DNA from: an uncultured Clostridia bacterium
Lineage (GTDB): Bacteria > Bacillota > Clostridia > TANB77 > CAG-508
Direction of reading: 5' to 3'
DNA length: 34,846 nucleotides
NCBI GenBank assembly: GCA_934169575.1
Contig: CAKPOA010000015.1
Coordinates: forward strand, 1 to 34,846
Both the position numbers and the translations under genes were made by a program. Positions 24,795 to 32,399 of the stretch are shown here, one piece after another (position 1 is the first letter of the stretch; every line of letters begins with the position of its first letter). The notes beneath the pieces are model-generated. The model had not been told where the DNA came from and searched no databases. It saw only the letters and a list, made by a program, of their open reading frames with translations.

Positions 24795-25973
24795 ATGTTC
24801 AATGTTGCAGTTATTAAATTTAAAGATTTAATAAAATGTTTTTTAACACTTGTTGTAATAATGTGTATTATTTATATAATAAATAGGTATTTTTTCTGCG
24901 ATGGAAAAATAAAGTTTGACAAAATAAGTTCGCTACAAAAAATTTCAAATAATTTAAATAATTATAGTACATATCCAATAAATTTAGAAATGCCAATTGT
25001 AAAAAAAATAAATAATGAGATATTAATTGATGAAAATAATGAAAATGCAGATAGTGAATTTTATGCTGCTATCTTAGGTTCAGAATTTACAATAATGAAT
25101 ATAGATATAGCAAATATAAATCAAGATGTACAAGAGCAAGTGGAAGAAAAAAATATAGAAAAGAATGAAGAAAAGAATGAAGAAAAAATTGAAGAAACTA
25201 AAACTGATGTTAAAACAGAAATTGTTACAGAAAATCCATTAGTAGATAAGTATACAGATAAGCATAATGGCGTGAAAATCAAAAATGAAACTAGTTTTGA
25301 ATTAACAGATGATATTTTAGATACAAGTGGTTTAAATATAAATAAATCGAATATTTTGATTTTTCATACACATACATGTGAGAGCTATACATCAAGTGAA
25401 AAATATTCATATGAGCCAACTGGAAATTTCAGAACAACAGATTTAAATTACACAGTCGCTAGAGTAGGAGATGAACTTGATAATTATTTATCTAATTATG
25501 GATATGATGTAACTCATGATAAAACATACCATGATTATCCAAAATATAATGGTTCATATACAAGATCTTTTTCAACAGTATCAAAATTGCTAGAAAATAA
25601 ACAATCAGATATTATAATAGATTTACATAGAGATGCAATAGGAAGTTATAGTTCGTATGCACCAACAGTAAAAATCGGTGATGAATATTGTGCACAAATA
25701 ATGTTTGTAATGGGAACAAATGGGGGAGGGCTAAATCACCCAAATTGGCAATCAAATTTAAAATTTGCAATAAAGATTCAAGAAGAAGCAGATAAAATAT
25801 ACCCAGGATTATTTAAACCAATAATTTTGAGAAATTCAAGATATAATCAAAATTTAGGAAAAGCAGCTTGTATAATTGAAGTTGGGTCAACAGGAAATAC
25901 ATTAGAACAATGTTTAAACAGTATGAAATACTTATCAAAAATAATAAATATAGCATTGCCATTAAATGAATAA
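24795..25973 (+). CDS. spoIIP: Stage II sporulation protein P
   Basis: SpoIIP is a peptidoglycan amidase and endopeptidase that works with SpoIID and SpoIIM to drive engulfment of the forespore. The 392-residue product has an N-terminal membrane helix (about 14-36) and a low-complexity Glu/Lys/Asn linker. The C-terminal catalytic domain carries NILIFHTHTCESYT (zinc histidine and Glu), IIDLHRDAIG and KAACIIEVGSTGNTLEQC. I chose the ATG at 24795 because AAGGAG (24782-24787) precedes it by seven bases. The longer frame begins inside that leader. spoIIM lies about 3.7 kb downstream. SpoIID is not in the window. No sporulation sigma-factor promoter could be called with confidence. Confidence 0.95.
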   Translation: MFNVAVIKFKDLIKCFLTLVVIMCIIYIINRYFFCDGKIKFDKISSLQKISNNLNNYSTYPINLEMPIVKKINNEILIDENNENADSEFYAAILGSEFTIMNIDIANINQDVQEQVEEKNIEKNEEKNEEKIEETKTDVKTEIVTENPLVDKYTDKHNGVKIKNETSFELTDDILDTSGLNINKSNILIFHTHTCESYTSSEKYSYEPTGNFRTTDLNYTVARVGDELDNYLSNYGYDVTHDKTYHDYPKYNGSYTRSFSTVSKLLENKQSDIIIDLHRDAIGSYSSYAPTVKIGDEYCAQIMFVMGTNGGGLNHPNWQSNLKFAIKIQEEADKIYPGLFKPIILRNSRYNQNLGKAACIIEVGSTGNTLEQCLNSMKYLSKIINIALPLNE

Positions 25974-26035
25974 TTTGTATATATAAACATATAATAATGG
26001 CAATTCTATAATAATTATTAAAAGGATTTGATATA

Positions 26036-27129
26036 ATGATAAATATGTATTGGACAGGTATACTAAAAAAAATCAGTTATTTAGCAGTTATAGTATTGAT
26101 AATAATTGCAAGTTTAAAATTGGCAGTATTTTATATGCCTTTTTTAATAGCATTTATAATATCATTAATAATTGAACCTGTTATAAAATGGCTAATGAGA
26201 AATTTAAAAATATCGAGAAAATTTAGTTCTATAATTGTTTTTATAATAGTATTTGGAAGTATTGTTGGATTACTTGTTTGGGGAATTATAACAATCATAT
26301 CTGAATCAACACATCTACTTGCAAGTTTTAACCAATATTATGAAAAAGCTTATGAACAATTACAAAGAATTATAAATAGTTTGAATTTTGAAAAAATAAA
26401 AATATCAAGTGATATACAAGAATTTACACAAAATACAGCAATATCTTTTCTGCAAAAAGCATCAACATATTTGCAAGAATTTTTAACAGGTGTATTAAAA
26501 TTTCTTTCATCAGTACCTACAATGGCAATATATTTTGTAGTATTTGTATTAGCATTATATTTTATATGTACAGACAAAATATATATGTTAGATGAATTAG
26601 AACACCATTTTCCAGAAAAATGGGTTAAAAAAATAGGAACACATTTAAGAGAGATAATAAAAACACTTGGTAAATACTTAAAAGCACAGGTTGTCTTAAT
26701 ATTAATATCATTTATAATATCTTTAATTGGTTTATATATTATGCAATTTGCAGGATTAAATGTAGGCTATCCATTATTAATAGCATTAGGAATAGGTTTT
26801 ATTGATGCACTTCCAATATTAGGCTCAGGAACCGCAATGGTTCCATGGGCAATAATATCTGGAATAAATGGAGATTTGACACTTGGAATTAGCATAATAG
26901 TATTATGGATAATAATGAGTATAACAAGACAATTTATTGAACCTAGAATTGTAAGTCGGAAATATTGGAATACATCCAATATTTACAATTATAGCTATGT
27001 ATACAGGTTTTAAATTAATTGGTGTTATACGGAATGTTTGTAGGACCAATATTACTTATAATAATAAAAAATGTATTTTCAGATTTTATAGATGGGGGAT
27101 TTTTCAAAGTTATAGTAGGAGAAAAATAA
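26036..27129 (+). pseudogene. ytvI: YtvI-like sporulation membrane protein (AI-2E family) with two frameshifts
   Basis: The frame starting at 26036 encodes a multi-spanning membrane protein of the AI-2E exporter superfamily, YtvI branch. Typical segments are FYMPFLIAFIISLIIEPVIKWL, ALGIGFIDALPILGSGT and ITRQFIEPRIVS. After IVS (about 26957) the conserved sequence continues one frame over as NIGIHPIFTIIAMYTGFKLIGVI. At about 27031 it shifts again to GMFVGPILLIIIKNVFSDF and ends with GEK at 27127-27129. Each shift equals one extra base, and both can be explained by an added C before GGA. Removing both bases gives 363 residues, a normal length. This is either a recent pseudogene or a pair of sequencing errors. 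As read, the product would lose its last conserved helix. Confidence 0.8.
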
Positions 27130-27678
27130 TTAAAACATATTTGCAGTTGGAAGATAGGTATCATCTGGCATGCAAACAAAAGGATTTTCAGGTTTATCAG
27201 TTTTATCTATAGAAATAATATTTAAAATAGCGATATCACCTTTGAAATTTCCTTTTTTTATTTCCCCAACAATATTTATCCATTCACCATCTTTATAATC
27301 TAATGCTTTATCATATTCACACAAAAAACCTACAACAAGAGTTTGAGAACTATTAGGAAGTAACATATCTCTTGCAATAACAAATTGATTATTTTCAAAA
27401 TCAAGAAGTCTATAAACATATCCTGTAATTTGTACTTTACAACCAACATATGAGTCAATATTTTTATTTGTAGCATTTAAGATATTTGTATAATTATTAT
27501 TTGTAACTTCAAAAATTTCATTAGATTTTATTGTGTCAGAAATTGTAAGAGTTTGAGATGGTTTGATAAATATTAAATATATGCCAACAATAAAAATAAT
27601 AAGTATTATGATAATCATAAATATAAAAGAAATTTTCGAAATTATATTTTTATTTAGTTTTAAATTAAAAATAAACAT
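27130..27678 (-). CDS. DUF1980/TIGR03943-like membrane-anchored protein
   Basis: The 182-residue minus-strand product has one N-terminal membrane helix (about 16-38). Its C-terminal domain has segments VGCKVQITGYVYRL, NQFVIARDML, VVGFLCEYDKALDYKDGEWINIVGEI and ILNIISIDKTDKPENPFV. That pattern resembles the C-terminal half of YcgQ/TIGR03943 proteins, whose role is unclear. The usual cysteine pair after FVIAR is absent. I chose the ATG at 27678, preceded by GGGTGAT. The frame is open further upstream without a ribosome binding site. The gene converges on the frameshifted ytvI, and the two stops are adjacent. It is divergent from pfkA. Its usual partner, a YcgR-type permease, is not here. Confidence 0.65.
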   Translation of the reverse strand: MFIFNLKLNKNIISKISFIFMIIIILIIFIVGIYLIFIKPSQTLTISDTIKSNEIFEVTNNNYTNILNATNKNIDSYVGCKVQITGYVYRLLDFENNQFVIARDMLLPNSSQTLVVGFLCEYDKALDYKDGEWINIVGEIKKGNFKGDIAILNIISIDKTDKPENPFVCMPDDTYLPTANMF

Positions 27679-27741
27679 GTAATCACCCATATAAAATGTA
27701 TGTGATAAAAAAGAAAAAATGCAATATATTTGAAAAAACAC

Positions 27742-27769
27742 TTGTAAATTTAAAAGTTAATGATATAAT
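27742..27769 (+). promoter_or_regulatory. Predicted promoter of pfkA
   Basis: TTGTAA (27742-27747) and TATAAT (27764-27769) are 16 bp apart, about 40 bp before the start codon. Confidence 0.65.
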
Positions 27770-27808
27770 AATAATGTAAAAATAATCAAGAGGAAGGAAA
27801 GTGATATA

Positions 27809-28948
27809 ATGGCAGAATTAAAAAAGGTAGCTATATTAATAAATGGAGGAGATACCCCTGGATTAAATGCAGTAATAAGGTCAATTGCAAAAGCTGCTGA
27901 ACAAAATGGAGTTGAATGTTATGGATTTATTGAAGGATATAAAGGATTATTTGAAAATAATTTTATAAAATTAGATAGCAAAGAAATTTCAGGAATATTA
28001 CCAAGAGGTGGAGCTATAATAGGATCATCATTAAATACAAATGTTTTCAATTATAAAATTGTAGAAGATGGAAAAGTAACCTATAAAGATATGTCAGATA
28101 AATGTGTTCAAAATATAAAAAAAGATGGGTTTGATTGCATATTTACATTAGGAGGAGATAGTACTCAAAAATCTGCAAGAGATTTAAGTGTAAAAGGTGT
28201 AAATATAATTGGTGTACCAAAGACTATGGATAATGATGTTGCATGTACTGAAGTTGCAGTAGGTTTTAATACTGCTGTATCTGTTGCAGTAGAAGCATTA
28301 GATAGATTACACACAACTGCAGAAACACATAATAGAGTTATGGTACTAGAAGTTATGGGAAGACATGCAGGTTGGCTTGCTTTAGCAGCAGCAATTGCAG
28401 GTGGAGCAGATGTTGCATTACTTCCAGAAATTCCATATGATATTGAAAAAGTGGTAGAAAAAATAAAAGAAAGACAAAGCAAAGGAAAAAAATTCAGTGT
28501 AGTTGTTGTTTCAGAAGGTGCATTTCCAAAAGGTGGAGAAATTGTTGTTAAAACTACTAGAGAAGGTGGAGCAGGAGTTATAAATGCTCAGTTAGGTGGC
28601 ATTGGAGAAATTGTTGCCAAACAAATTGAAGAAAAAACAGGAAAAATTACAAGAAATACAACTTTAGGATATCTTCAAAGAGGAGGAATGCCTACTGCAG
28701 AAGATAGAATTTTAGCTGCAAGATATGGTGTAAAGGCTTTTGAGTTTGCAATGGAAGGAAAATTTAATATTTTAACTGTTTTGAAAAATGGAAAATTAGA
28801 TTGTGTATCATTAGAAGATGTTGTTGGAAATAATAAAAGAATTGGTGCTGTTGAAGGTGGAACAAAAGATAGTAATATGAAAGTTGTTGGATTAGATGAT
28901 GATTTAATTAAAACGGCAAGAAATTTAGGAATATGTCTAGGAGATTAA
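27809..28948 (+). CDS. pfkA: 6-phosphofructokinase (ATP or pyrophosphate type)
   Basis: The 379-residue enzyme phosphorylates fructose 6-phosphate in glycolysis. Motifs are NGGDTPGLNAVIR (12-24), TLGGDSTQKSA (113-123), VPKTMDNDV (136-144, catalytic D141) and EVMGRHAGWLALA (181-193). The lysine at 138, in the TxDND motif region, marks the group that contains pyrophosphate-dependent and mixed enzymes. Classic ATP enzymes have Gly there. The residue after GGD is Ser118, neither the Gly of ATP enzymes nor the Asp of pyrophosphate enzymes, so the phosphoryl donor is uncertain. It is followed 30 bp later by a gene for a membrane-anchored protein. There is no pyruvate kinase gene beside it. Confidence 0.93.
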   Translation: MAELKKVAILINGGDTPGLNAVIRSIAKAAEQNGVECYGFIEGYKGLFENNFIKLDSKEISGILPRGGAIIGSSLNTNVFNYKIVEDGKVTYKDMSDKCVQNIKKDGFDCIFTLGGDSTQKSARDLSVKGVNIIGVPKTMDNDVACTEVAVGFNTAVSVAVEALDRLHTTAETHNRVMVLEVMGRHAGWLALAAAIAGGADVALLPEIPYDIEKVVEKIKERQSKGKKFSVVVVSEGAFPKGGEIVVKTTREGGAGVINAQLGGIGEIVAKQIEEKTGKITRNTTLGYLQRGGMPTAEDRILAARYGVKAFEFAMEGKFNILTVLKNGKLDCVSLEDVVGNNKRIGAVEGGTKDSNMKVVGLDDDLIKTARNLGICLGD

Positions 28949-28978
28949 TCACACAAGCAAAGGAAGGAATGAAATAAA

Positions 28979-29623
28979 ATGCAAAAATCAAAAAAATTTA
29001 TTATAATCATATTAATAATGGTAGTATTATGTGTAATAGCTGGTGTTTTGATTGCAAATTTTAATAATAATGATAGAGTAATTAGAATGTACAATAATTT
29101 ATCTAATGCTGATAGATTTACATTTTCTATGGAAGAAGTAAATTCAGATATTAAATATAAAATGAAAATATCTCAAAGAGGAAAAGATGTTGATATTGAT
29201 ATGGATTCAGATGGAGATCGTACAAGTACACTTATTTTAAATGATCATGCATACTATATAAGCCATAGTGAAAAACAATATTATGATTATAATGGTGAAA
29301 ATATTGATGGCGATATTATTTTATCAGGATTAAAAGAAGCGGTTGGAAAAGAATATATTTCTGGGAAAGAATATATAGAAGGAAAAGAATATTATTATGA
29401 AGAATATAGCAATATTACATCATTTTTAATATTATTAGATGATTATGATGAAGAAGTTGTAAAAACAAGATTTTATTTTGATGGTGATGATATTGTATAC
29501 ATAAAAAATATAGCAAAAATTAATGGAAAAATAGATGATGAAATTTTAAAAACTAATTTAAAATATGAGGCTAATGATTCATTATTTGAAATACCAGAAG
29601 ATTATAGTGAAATGGAATTTTAA
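28979..29623 (+). CDS. Membrane-anchored protein of unknown function
   Basis: The 214-residue product has an N-terminal helix (about 7-27) and an extracytoplasmic domain. The alternating beta pattern (RFTFSMEEVNSDIKYKMKIS, STLILNDHAYYI, TRFYFDGDDIVYIKNI) recalls LolA/LppX-like or outer-surface beta domains, but I cannot name a family. No lipobox is present. A tandem of three hexapeptides (GKEYIS, GKEYIE, GKEYYY) begins at residue 123, encoded by three 18-bp repeats at 29345-29398. It lies 30 bp after pfkA with its own GGAAGGA site, so it may be co-transcribed. It is followed by spoIIM and ends in a DYSEMEF tail. Confidence 0.75.
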   Translation: MQKSKKFIIIILIMVVLCVIAGVLIANFNNNDRVIRMYNNLSNADRFTFSMEEVNSDIKYKMKISQRGKDVDIDMDSDGDRTSTLILNDHAYYISHSEKQYYDYNGENIDGDIILSGLKEAVGKEYISGKEYIEGKEYYYEEYSNITSFLILLDDYDEEVVKTRFYFDGDDIVYIKNIAKINGKIDDEILKTNLKYEANDSLFEIPEDYSEMEF

Positions 29624-29637
29624 TTTTTTGTAATAAA

Positions 29638-29692
29638 TTCTCCTTAAATTGAATAAAGATTATGTACAAACATCGATATTATTTAAGGAGAA
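29638..29692 (+). promoter_or_regulatory. 12-bp inverted repeat enclosing the spoIIM ribosome binding site
   Basis: TTCTCCTTAAAT (29638-29649) is the exact reverse complement of ATTTAAGGAGAA (29681-29692), which contains the AAGGAG of spoIIM. In an RNA covering both arms the ribosome binding site would be paired. Confidence 0.6.
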
Positions 29693-29700
29693 ATTATTTT

Positions 29701-30333
29701 ATGAAGATTTTAATAAAATTTAAGCAAAAAATATTTGATTATGTAAAAAATAATTTTAAAGAATATATGTTAGTTTTATTATTGTTTATTATTGGTGTTT
29801 TTATAGGTGTTATGATAATAAACAATTTAGAACAGACAAAAATTGATGAAGTAAAAAAATATATTGAAGAATTTATTACAAAGATAAAAAGTATAGAAAA
29901 TATAAGTCAAACAGATTTAATTATAGAATCAATAAAAAGTAATATTATTTTGGCGATAATTTTATGGATTGCTGGGACAACTGTTATAGGTTTACCAGTT
30001 GTACTTACTGTTATATTAGCAAGAGGTGTATGTTTAGGATATACTATTGCAATTATAACTTATTCATTAGGTACTGCAAAAGGAATACTTTTTTGCTTAA
30101 TTACAATATTATTGCAAAATATATTATTTATACCTGCGATTCTTACTATTGGGGTTAGTAGTATAAAATTATATAAATCAATATTAAAAGATAGACAAAA
30201 AGAATTAATAAAATCTAATATTATAAAACATACTTTGATTTCTGGACTGATGATTTTAGTTTTAATAATTTCATCTTTTGTAGAAAATATAGTTTCAGTC
30301 CATATGTTGAAAAATTTTATAAAATATTTTTAA
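29701..30333 (+). CDS. spoIIM: Stage II sporulation protein M
   Basis: SpoIIM is the polytopic membrane scaffold of the SpoIIDMP engulfment complex. The 210-residue product has an amphipathic N-terminus and about five membrane helices. It carries the family's conserved region GLPVVLTVILARGVCLGYTI, then GTAKGILFCLITILLQNILFIPAI. I chose the ATG at 29701, ten bases after AAGGAG (29685-29690). The frame remains open back to 29662 but without a site. Its partner spoIIP lies upstream in the same orientation. A 12-bp inverted repeat covers its ribosome binding site. Confidence 0.93.
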   Translation: MKILIKFKQKIFDYVKNNFKEYMLVLLLFIIGVFIGVMIINNLEQTKIDEVKKYIEEFITKIKSIENISQTDLIIESIKSNIILAIILWIAGTTVIGLPVVLTVILARGVCLGYTIAIITYSLGTAKGILFCLITILLQNILFIPAILTIGVSSIKLYKSILKDRQKELIKSNIIKHTLISGLMILVLIISSFVENIVSVHMLKNFIKYF

Positions 30334-30350
30334 AAATTTCGGAAAAACTA

Positions 30351-30379
30351 TTTACATTTTTTAAATAGTTTGATATAAC
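30351..30379 (+). promoter_or_regulatory. Predicted promoter of xerD, overlapped by an inverted repeat
   Basis: TTTACA (30351-30356) and TATAAC (30374-30379) are 17 bp apart. A perfect 10-bp inverted repeat, AAACTATTTA (30345-30354) and TAAATAGTTT (30362-30371), spans the -35 element. It could be an operator or a weak AT-rich terminator of spoIIM. Confidence 0.5.
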
Positions 30380-30416
30380 ATATAGTATATTATTATGTAA
30401 ATGTAAGGGGTAAGCA

Positions 30417-31301
30417 ATGGAAAATCAATTAAAACAATTTTTTAAATTTTTAGAGAATGATAAAAAAGTATCAAACAATACACTTGAGTCATACAAAAGA
30501 GATTTGGAACAATTTAAAAGTTATATAAATTCAAATAACAAGAAATATACAAAAATAAAAGAAGAAGATATAAAAGACTATTTACAATATTTGTTAAAAG
30601 AACAAAATAAAAAACCATCAACTATATCAAGAATGATAGCATCAATACGTTCATTTTATCAATATGAAGTAAAAGTTGGAAAAATAGAAAAAGATCCAAC
30701 AATAAATGTTCAATCACCTAAAATAGAAAAAAAAGCGCCATGTGTTTTAACATCTGAAGAGGTTGAATTATTATTAGAACAGCCAAATGATATTGATTTA
30801 AAAGGAATCAGAGATAAGGCTATGCTAGAATTTGCATATGCTACTGGAATGAGAGTTACAGAAATGATCTCTTTAAATGTTGAAGATCTAGACTTAAAAA
30901 ATGAGGTTGTAATTTGTAAAAGTGATAGAAGAACAAGAACAATTCCACTTGGAAAGATGTCTATAAATGCCATAAAAGAATATTTAGAAAAGTCACGTAC
31001 TATATTAGTGAAATCAGAAGAAGAAAAAGCTTTATTCGTAAATTTGAATGGTAAAAGATTAACAAGACAAGGATTTTGGAAAATTATAAAATTCTATCAG
31101 GAACAAGCACATATTGAAAAAGATATAACACCACATACATTAAGACACTCATTTGCAACACATTTATTACAAAATGGTGCAGAATTAAAAGCAATCCAAT
31201 CAATGCTTGGACATTCAGATATTTCATCTACACAAGTATATATGAAATTTCAAAATGCAGAATTAAGTGAAATATATAAAAAAGCACATCCACGTGCATA
31301 A
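30417..31301 (+). CDS. xerD: Tyrosine recombinase XerD
   Basis: XerD with XerC resolves chromosome dimers at dif. The 294-residue product is a full-length member of the family. It has an N-terminal SAM-like core-binding domain and then a catalytic domain. Active-site residues are R146 (ATGMRVTEM), K168, H240 and R243 (HTLRHSFATHLL), H266 (LGHSDISST) and the nucleophile Y275 (QVYMKF). The sequence ends KAHPRA, a common XerD/XerC ending. AAGGGG precedes the ATG. It stands alone among membrane genes with no adjacent phage or attachment sites, so a housekeeping role is more likely than mobile integration. XerC versus XerD is judged by general resemblance only. Confidence 0.92.
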   Translation: MENQLKQFFKFLENDKKVSNNTLESYKRDLEQFKSYINSNNKKYTKIKEEDIKDYLQYLLKEQNKKPSTISRMIASIRSFYQYEVKVGKIEKDPTINVQSPKIEKKAPCVLTSEEVELLLEQPNDIDLKGIRDKAMLEFAYATGMRVTEMISLNVEDLDLKNEVVICKSDRRTRTIPLGKMSINAIKEYLEKSRTILVKSEEEKALFVNLNGKRLTRQGFWKIIKFYQEQAHIEKDITPHTLRHSFATHLLQNGAELKAIQSMLGHSDISSTQVYMKFQNAELSEIYKKAHPRA

Positions 31302-31304
31302 ATC

Positions 31305-31326
31305 AGGGTTGCCATAAGGCAACCTT
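31305..31326 (+). terminator. Hairpin terminator after xerD
   Basis: GGTTGCC (31307-31313) and GGCAACC (31318-31324) form a perfect stem with an ATAA loop. The T-run after it is weak (TTAAATTATTT), so termination may be partial. Confidence 0.6.
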
Positions 31327-31352
31327 AAATTATTTGGAAGGAATTAAATTAA

Positions 31353-32162
31353 ATGATAGAAAAACTAAATAAATTAGTAGATAACATGAATAATGACCAT
31401 ATTAGTGAATCATCAGCACAATGTGCATATTATACAATTTTATCTTTTATCCCATTTTTAATATTATTAATAACTTTAATACAATACACAGGCATTGAAC
31501 CTAAAACATTATTTGATGCTATTTCAAAAATTATACCATCAAGTATGAATGAAATGGTTTTGAATATTGTACAAGAGGTTTATTCAAAATCTATAGGAAC
31601 AATTTCAATATCGATAATTTTTACAATTTGGTCTGCTGGTCGTGGATTATATGCATTAACAAAAGGACTTCAAAAAGTCTATAATACAGATGATAAAGAA
31701 AATGCTTCATATTTATATTTAAGAGTTAAAGCAATTATTGAAACTATTTTATTTATAATTTTAATTGTTATAGGGTTAACTGGTTTAGTATTTGGAGATA
31801 CTTTAAGAGATACAATATTACAATATATGGGGAAATTTGAAAAATTAAACACAATATACATGATAGGAACAGAAGTTGGCTTTTTATTTATGACTTTTTT
31901 AGTATTTTTACTTTTATATAAGTTTATGCCAAAACACAAAGTTTCTTTTAAAAGCCAATTTTGGGGTGCTTTATTTGGTGCAATAGCTCTTAATGTGATA
32001 TCTTTTGTGTTTTCTAAATATTTGTTTATTTTTAAAGGTTTTTCTTTAACATATGGTAGTTTAACAACTTTGATGCTTATAATGATGTGGACTTATTCTT
32101 GTTTCTATACTGTATTTTTAGGTGCTGAATTAAATAAGTGGTTAAAAATGATGAAAAAATGA
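31353..32162 (+). CDS. YihY/virulence factor BrkB family membrane protein
   Basis: The 269-residue inner-membrane protein shows the YihY pattern: SSAQCAYYTILSFIPFLILL at the start, IWSAGRGLYALTKGLQKVYN in the middle, FMPKHKVSFKSQFWGALFGA, and SLTTLMLIMMWTYSCFYTVFLGAELN at the end. About six membrane helices are visible. The family was once annotated as RNase BN, which is wrong. Its real function is unknown. GGAAGGA lies ten bases upstream. It may be transcribed by read-through from xerD. Downstream begins the accessory surface locus. Confidence 0.92.
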   Translation: MIEKLNKLVDNMNNDHISESSAQCAYYTILSFIPFLILLITLIQYTGIEPKTLFDAISKIIPSSMNEMVLNIVQEVYSKSIGTISISIIFTIWSAGRGLYALTKGLQKVYNTDDKENASYLYLRVKAIIETILFIILIVIGLTGLVFGDTLRDTILQYMGKFEKLNTIYMIGTEVGFLFMTFLVFLLLYKFMPKHKVSFKSQFWGALFGAIALNVISFVFSKYLFIFKGFSLTYGSLTTLMLIMMWTYSCFYTVFLGAELNKWLKMMKK

Positions 32163-32196
32163 AGAGAAAGAATAGATTAAGTTCTAAAATAAAAAA

Positions 32197-32240
32197 TGTA
32201 ACAAAAATGTAACAAAATTGTAATGAAAAAGTAACAAAAA
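32197..32240 (+). promoter_or_regulatory. Four 11-bp phased TGTAAC-type units, copy 1
   Basis: The units start at 32197, 32208, 32219 and 32230: TGTAACAAAAA, TGTAACAAAAT, TGTAATGAAAA and AGTAACAAAAA. The exact 11-bp period puts them on one face of the helix. They may bind a regulator or act as phased A-tracts that bend DNA. Confidence 0.6.
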
Positions 32241-32292
32241 CTTAAAGACCTTGTGGCTGTATATATATTGATATTTTTAAAGAAAAATAGTA

Positions 32293-32321
32293 TTGCACGA
32301 AAAAAAGATAAATGATAAAAT
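32293..32321 (+). promoter_or_regulatory. Promoter of the prepilin-like gene, copy 1
   Basis: TTGCAC (32293-32298) and TAAAAT (32316-32321) are 17 bp apart. The leader of about 70 bases holds two hairpins, GTGGT-GAA-ACCAC (32339-32351) and GTGC...GCAC (32353-32375). AGGGGGAG then forms the ribosome binding site. Confidence 0.65.
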
Positions 32322-32399
32322 ATGTCAAGAAAACAAAAGTGGTGAAACCACAGTGCAGACTATATTTAGAGGCACAAGAAAAAAGGGGGAGAAAAATAA

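Noticed and set aside
26997..27212. Separate 71-residue gene after ytvI
   Set aside because: Its first residues MYTGFKLIGVI continue the ytvI protein in another frame. The rest is out-of-frame noise after the second shift.
27964..28482. Minus-strand ORF inside pfkA
   Set aside because: It is a shadow of strongly conserved phosphofructokinase codons and has no start signals.
29964..30158. Second plus-strand ORF inside spoIIM
   Set aside because: It is a different frame of conserved SpoIIM sequence with no ribosome binding site and an implausible composition.
30417..31301. xerD as an integrase of a mobile element
   Set aside because: The protein has the size and ending of housekeeping XerC/XerD, and no attachment repeats, excisionase or phage genes are nearby.
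32293..32375. Leader of the prepilin-like gene as a cyclic di-GMP riboswitch
   Set aside because: The conserved sequences of the known c-di-GMP classes are not visible. TTGCAC is better explained as a -35 element.
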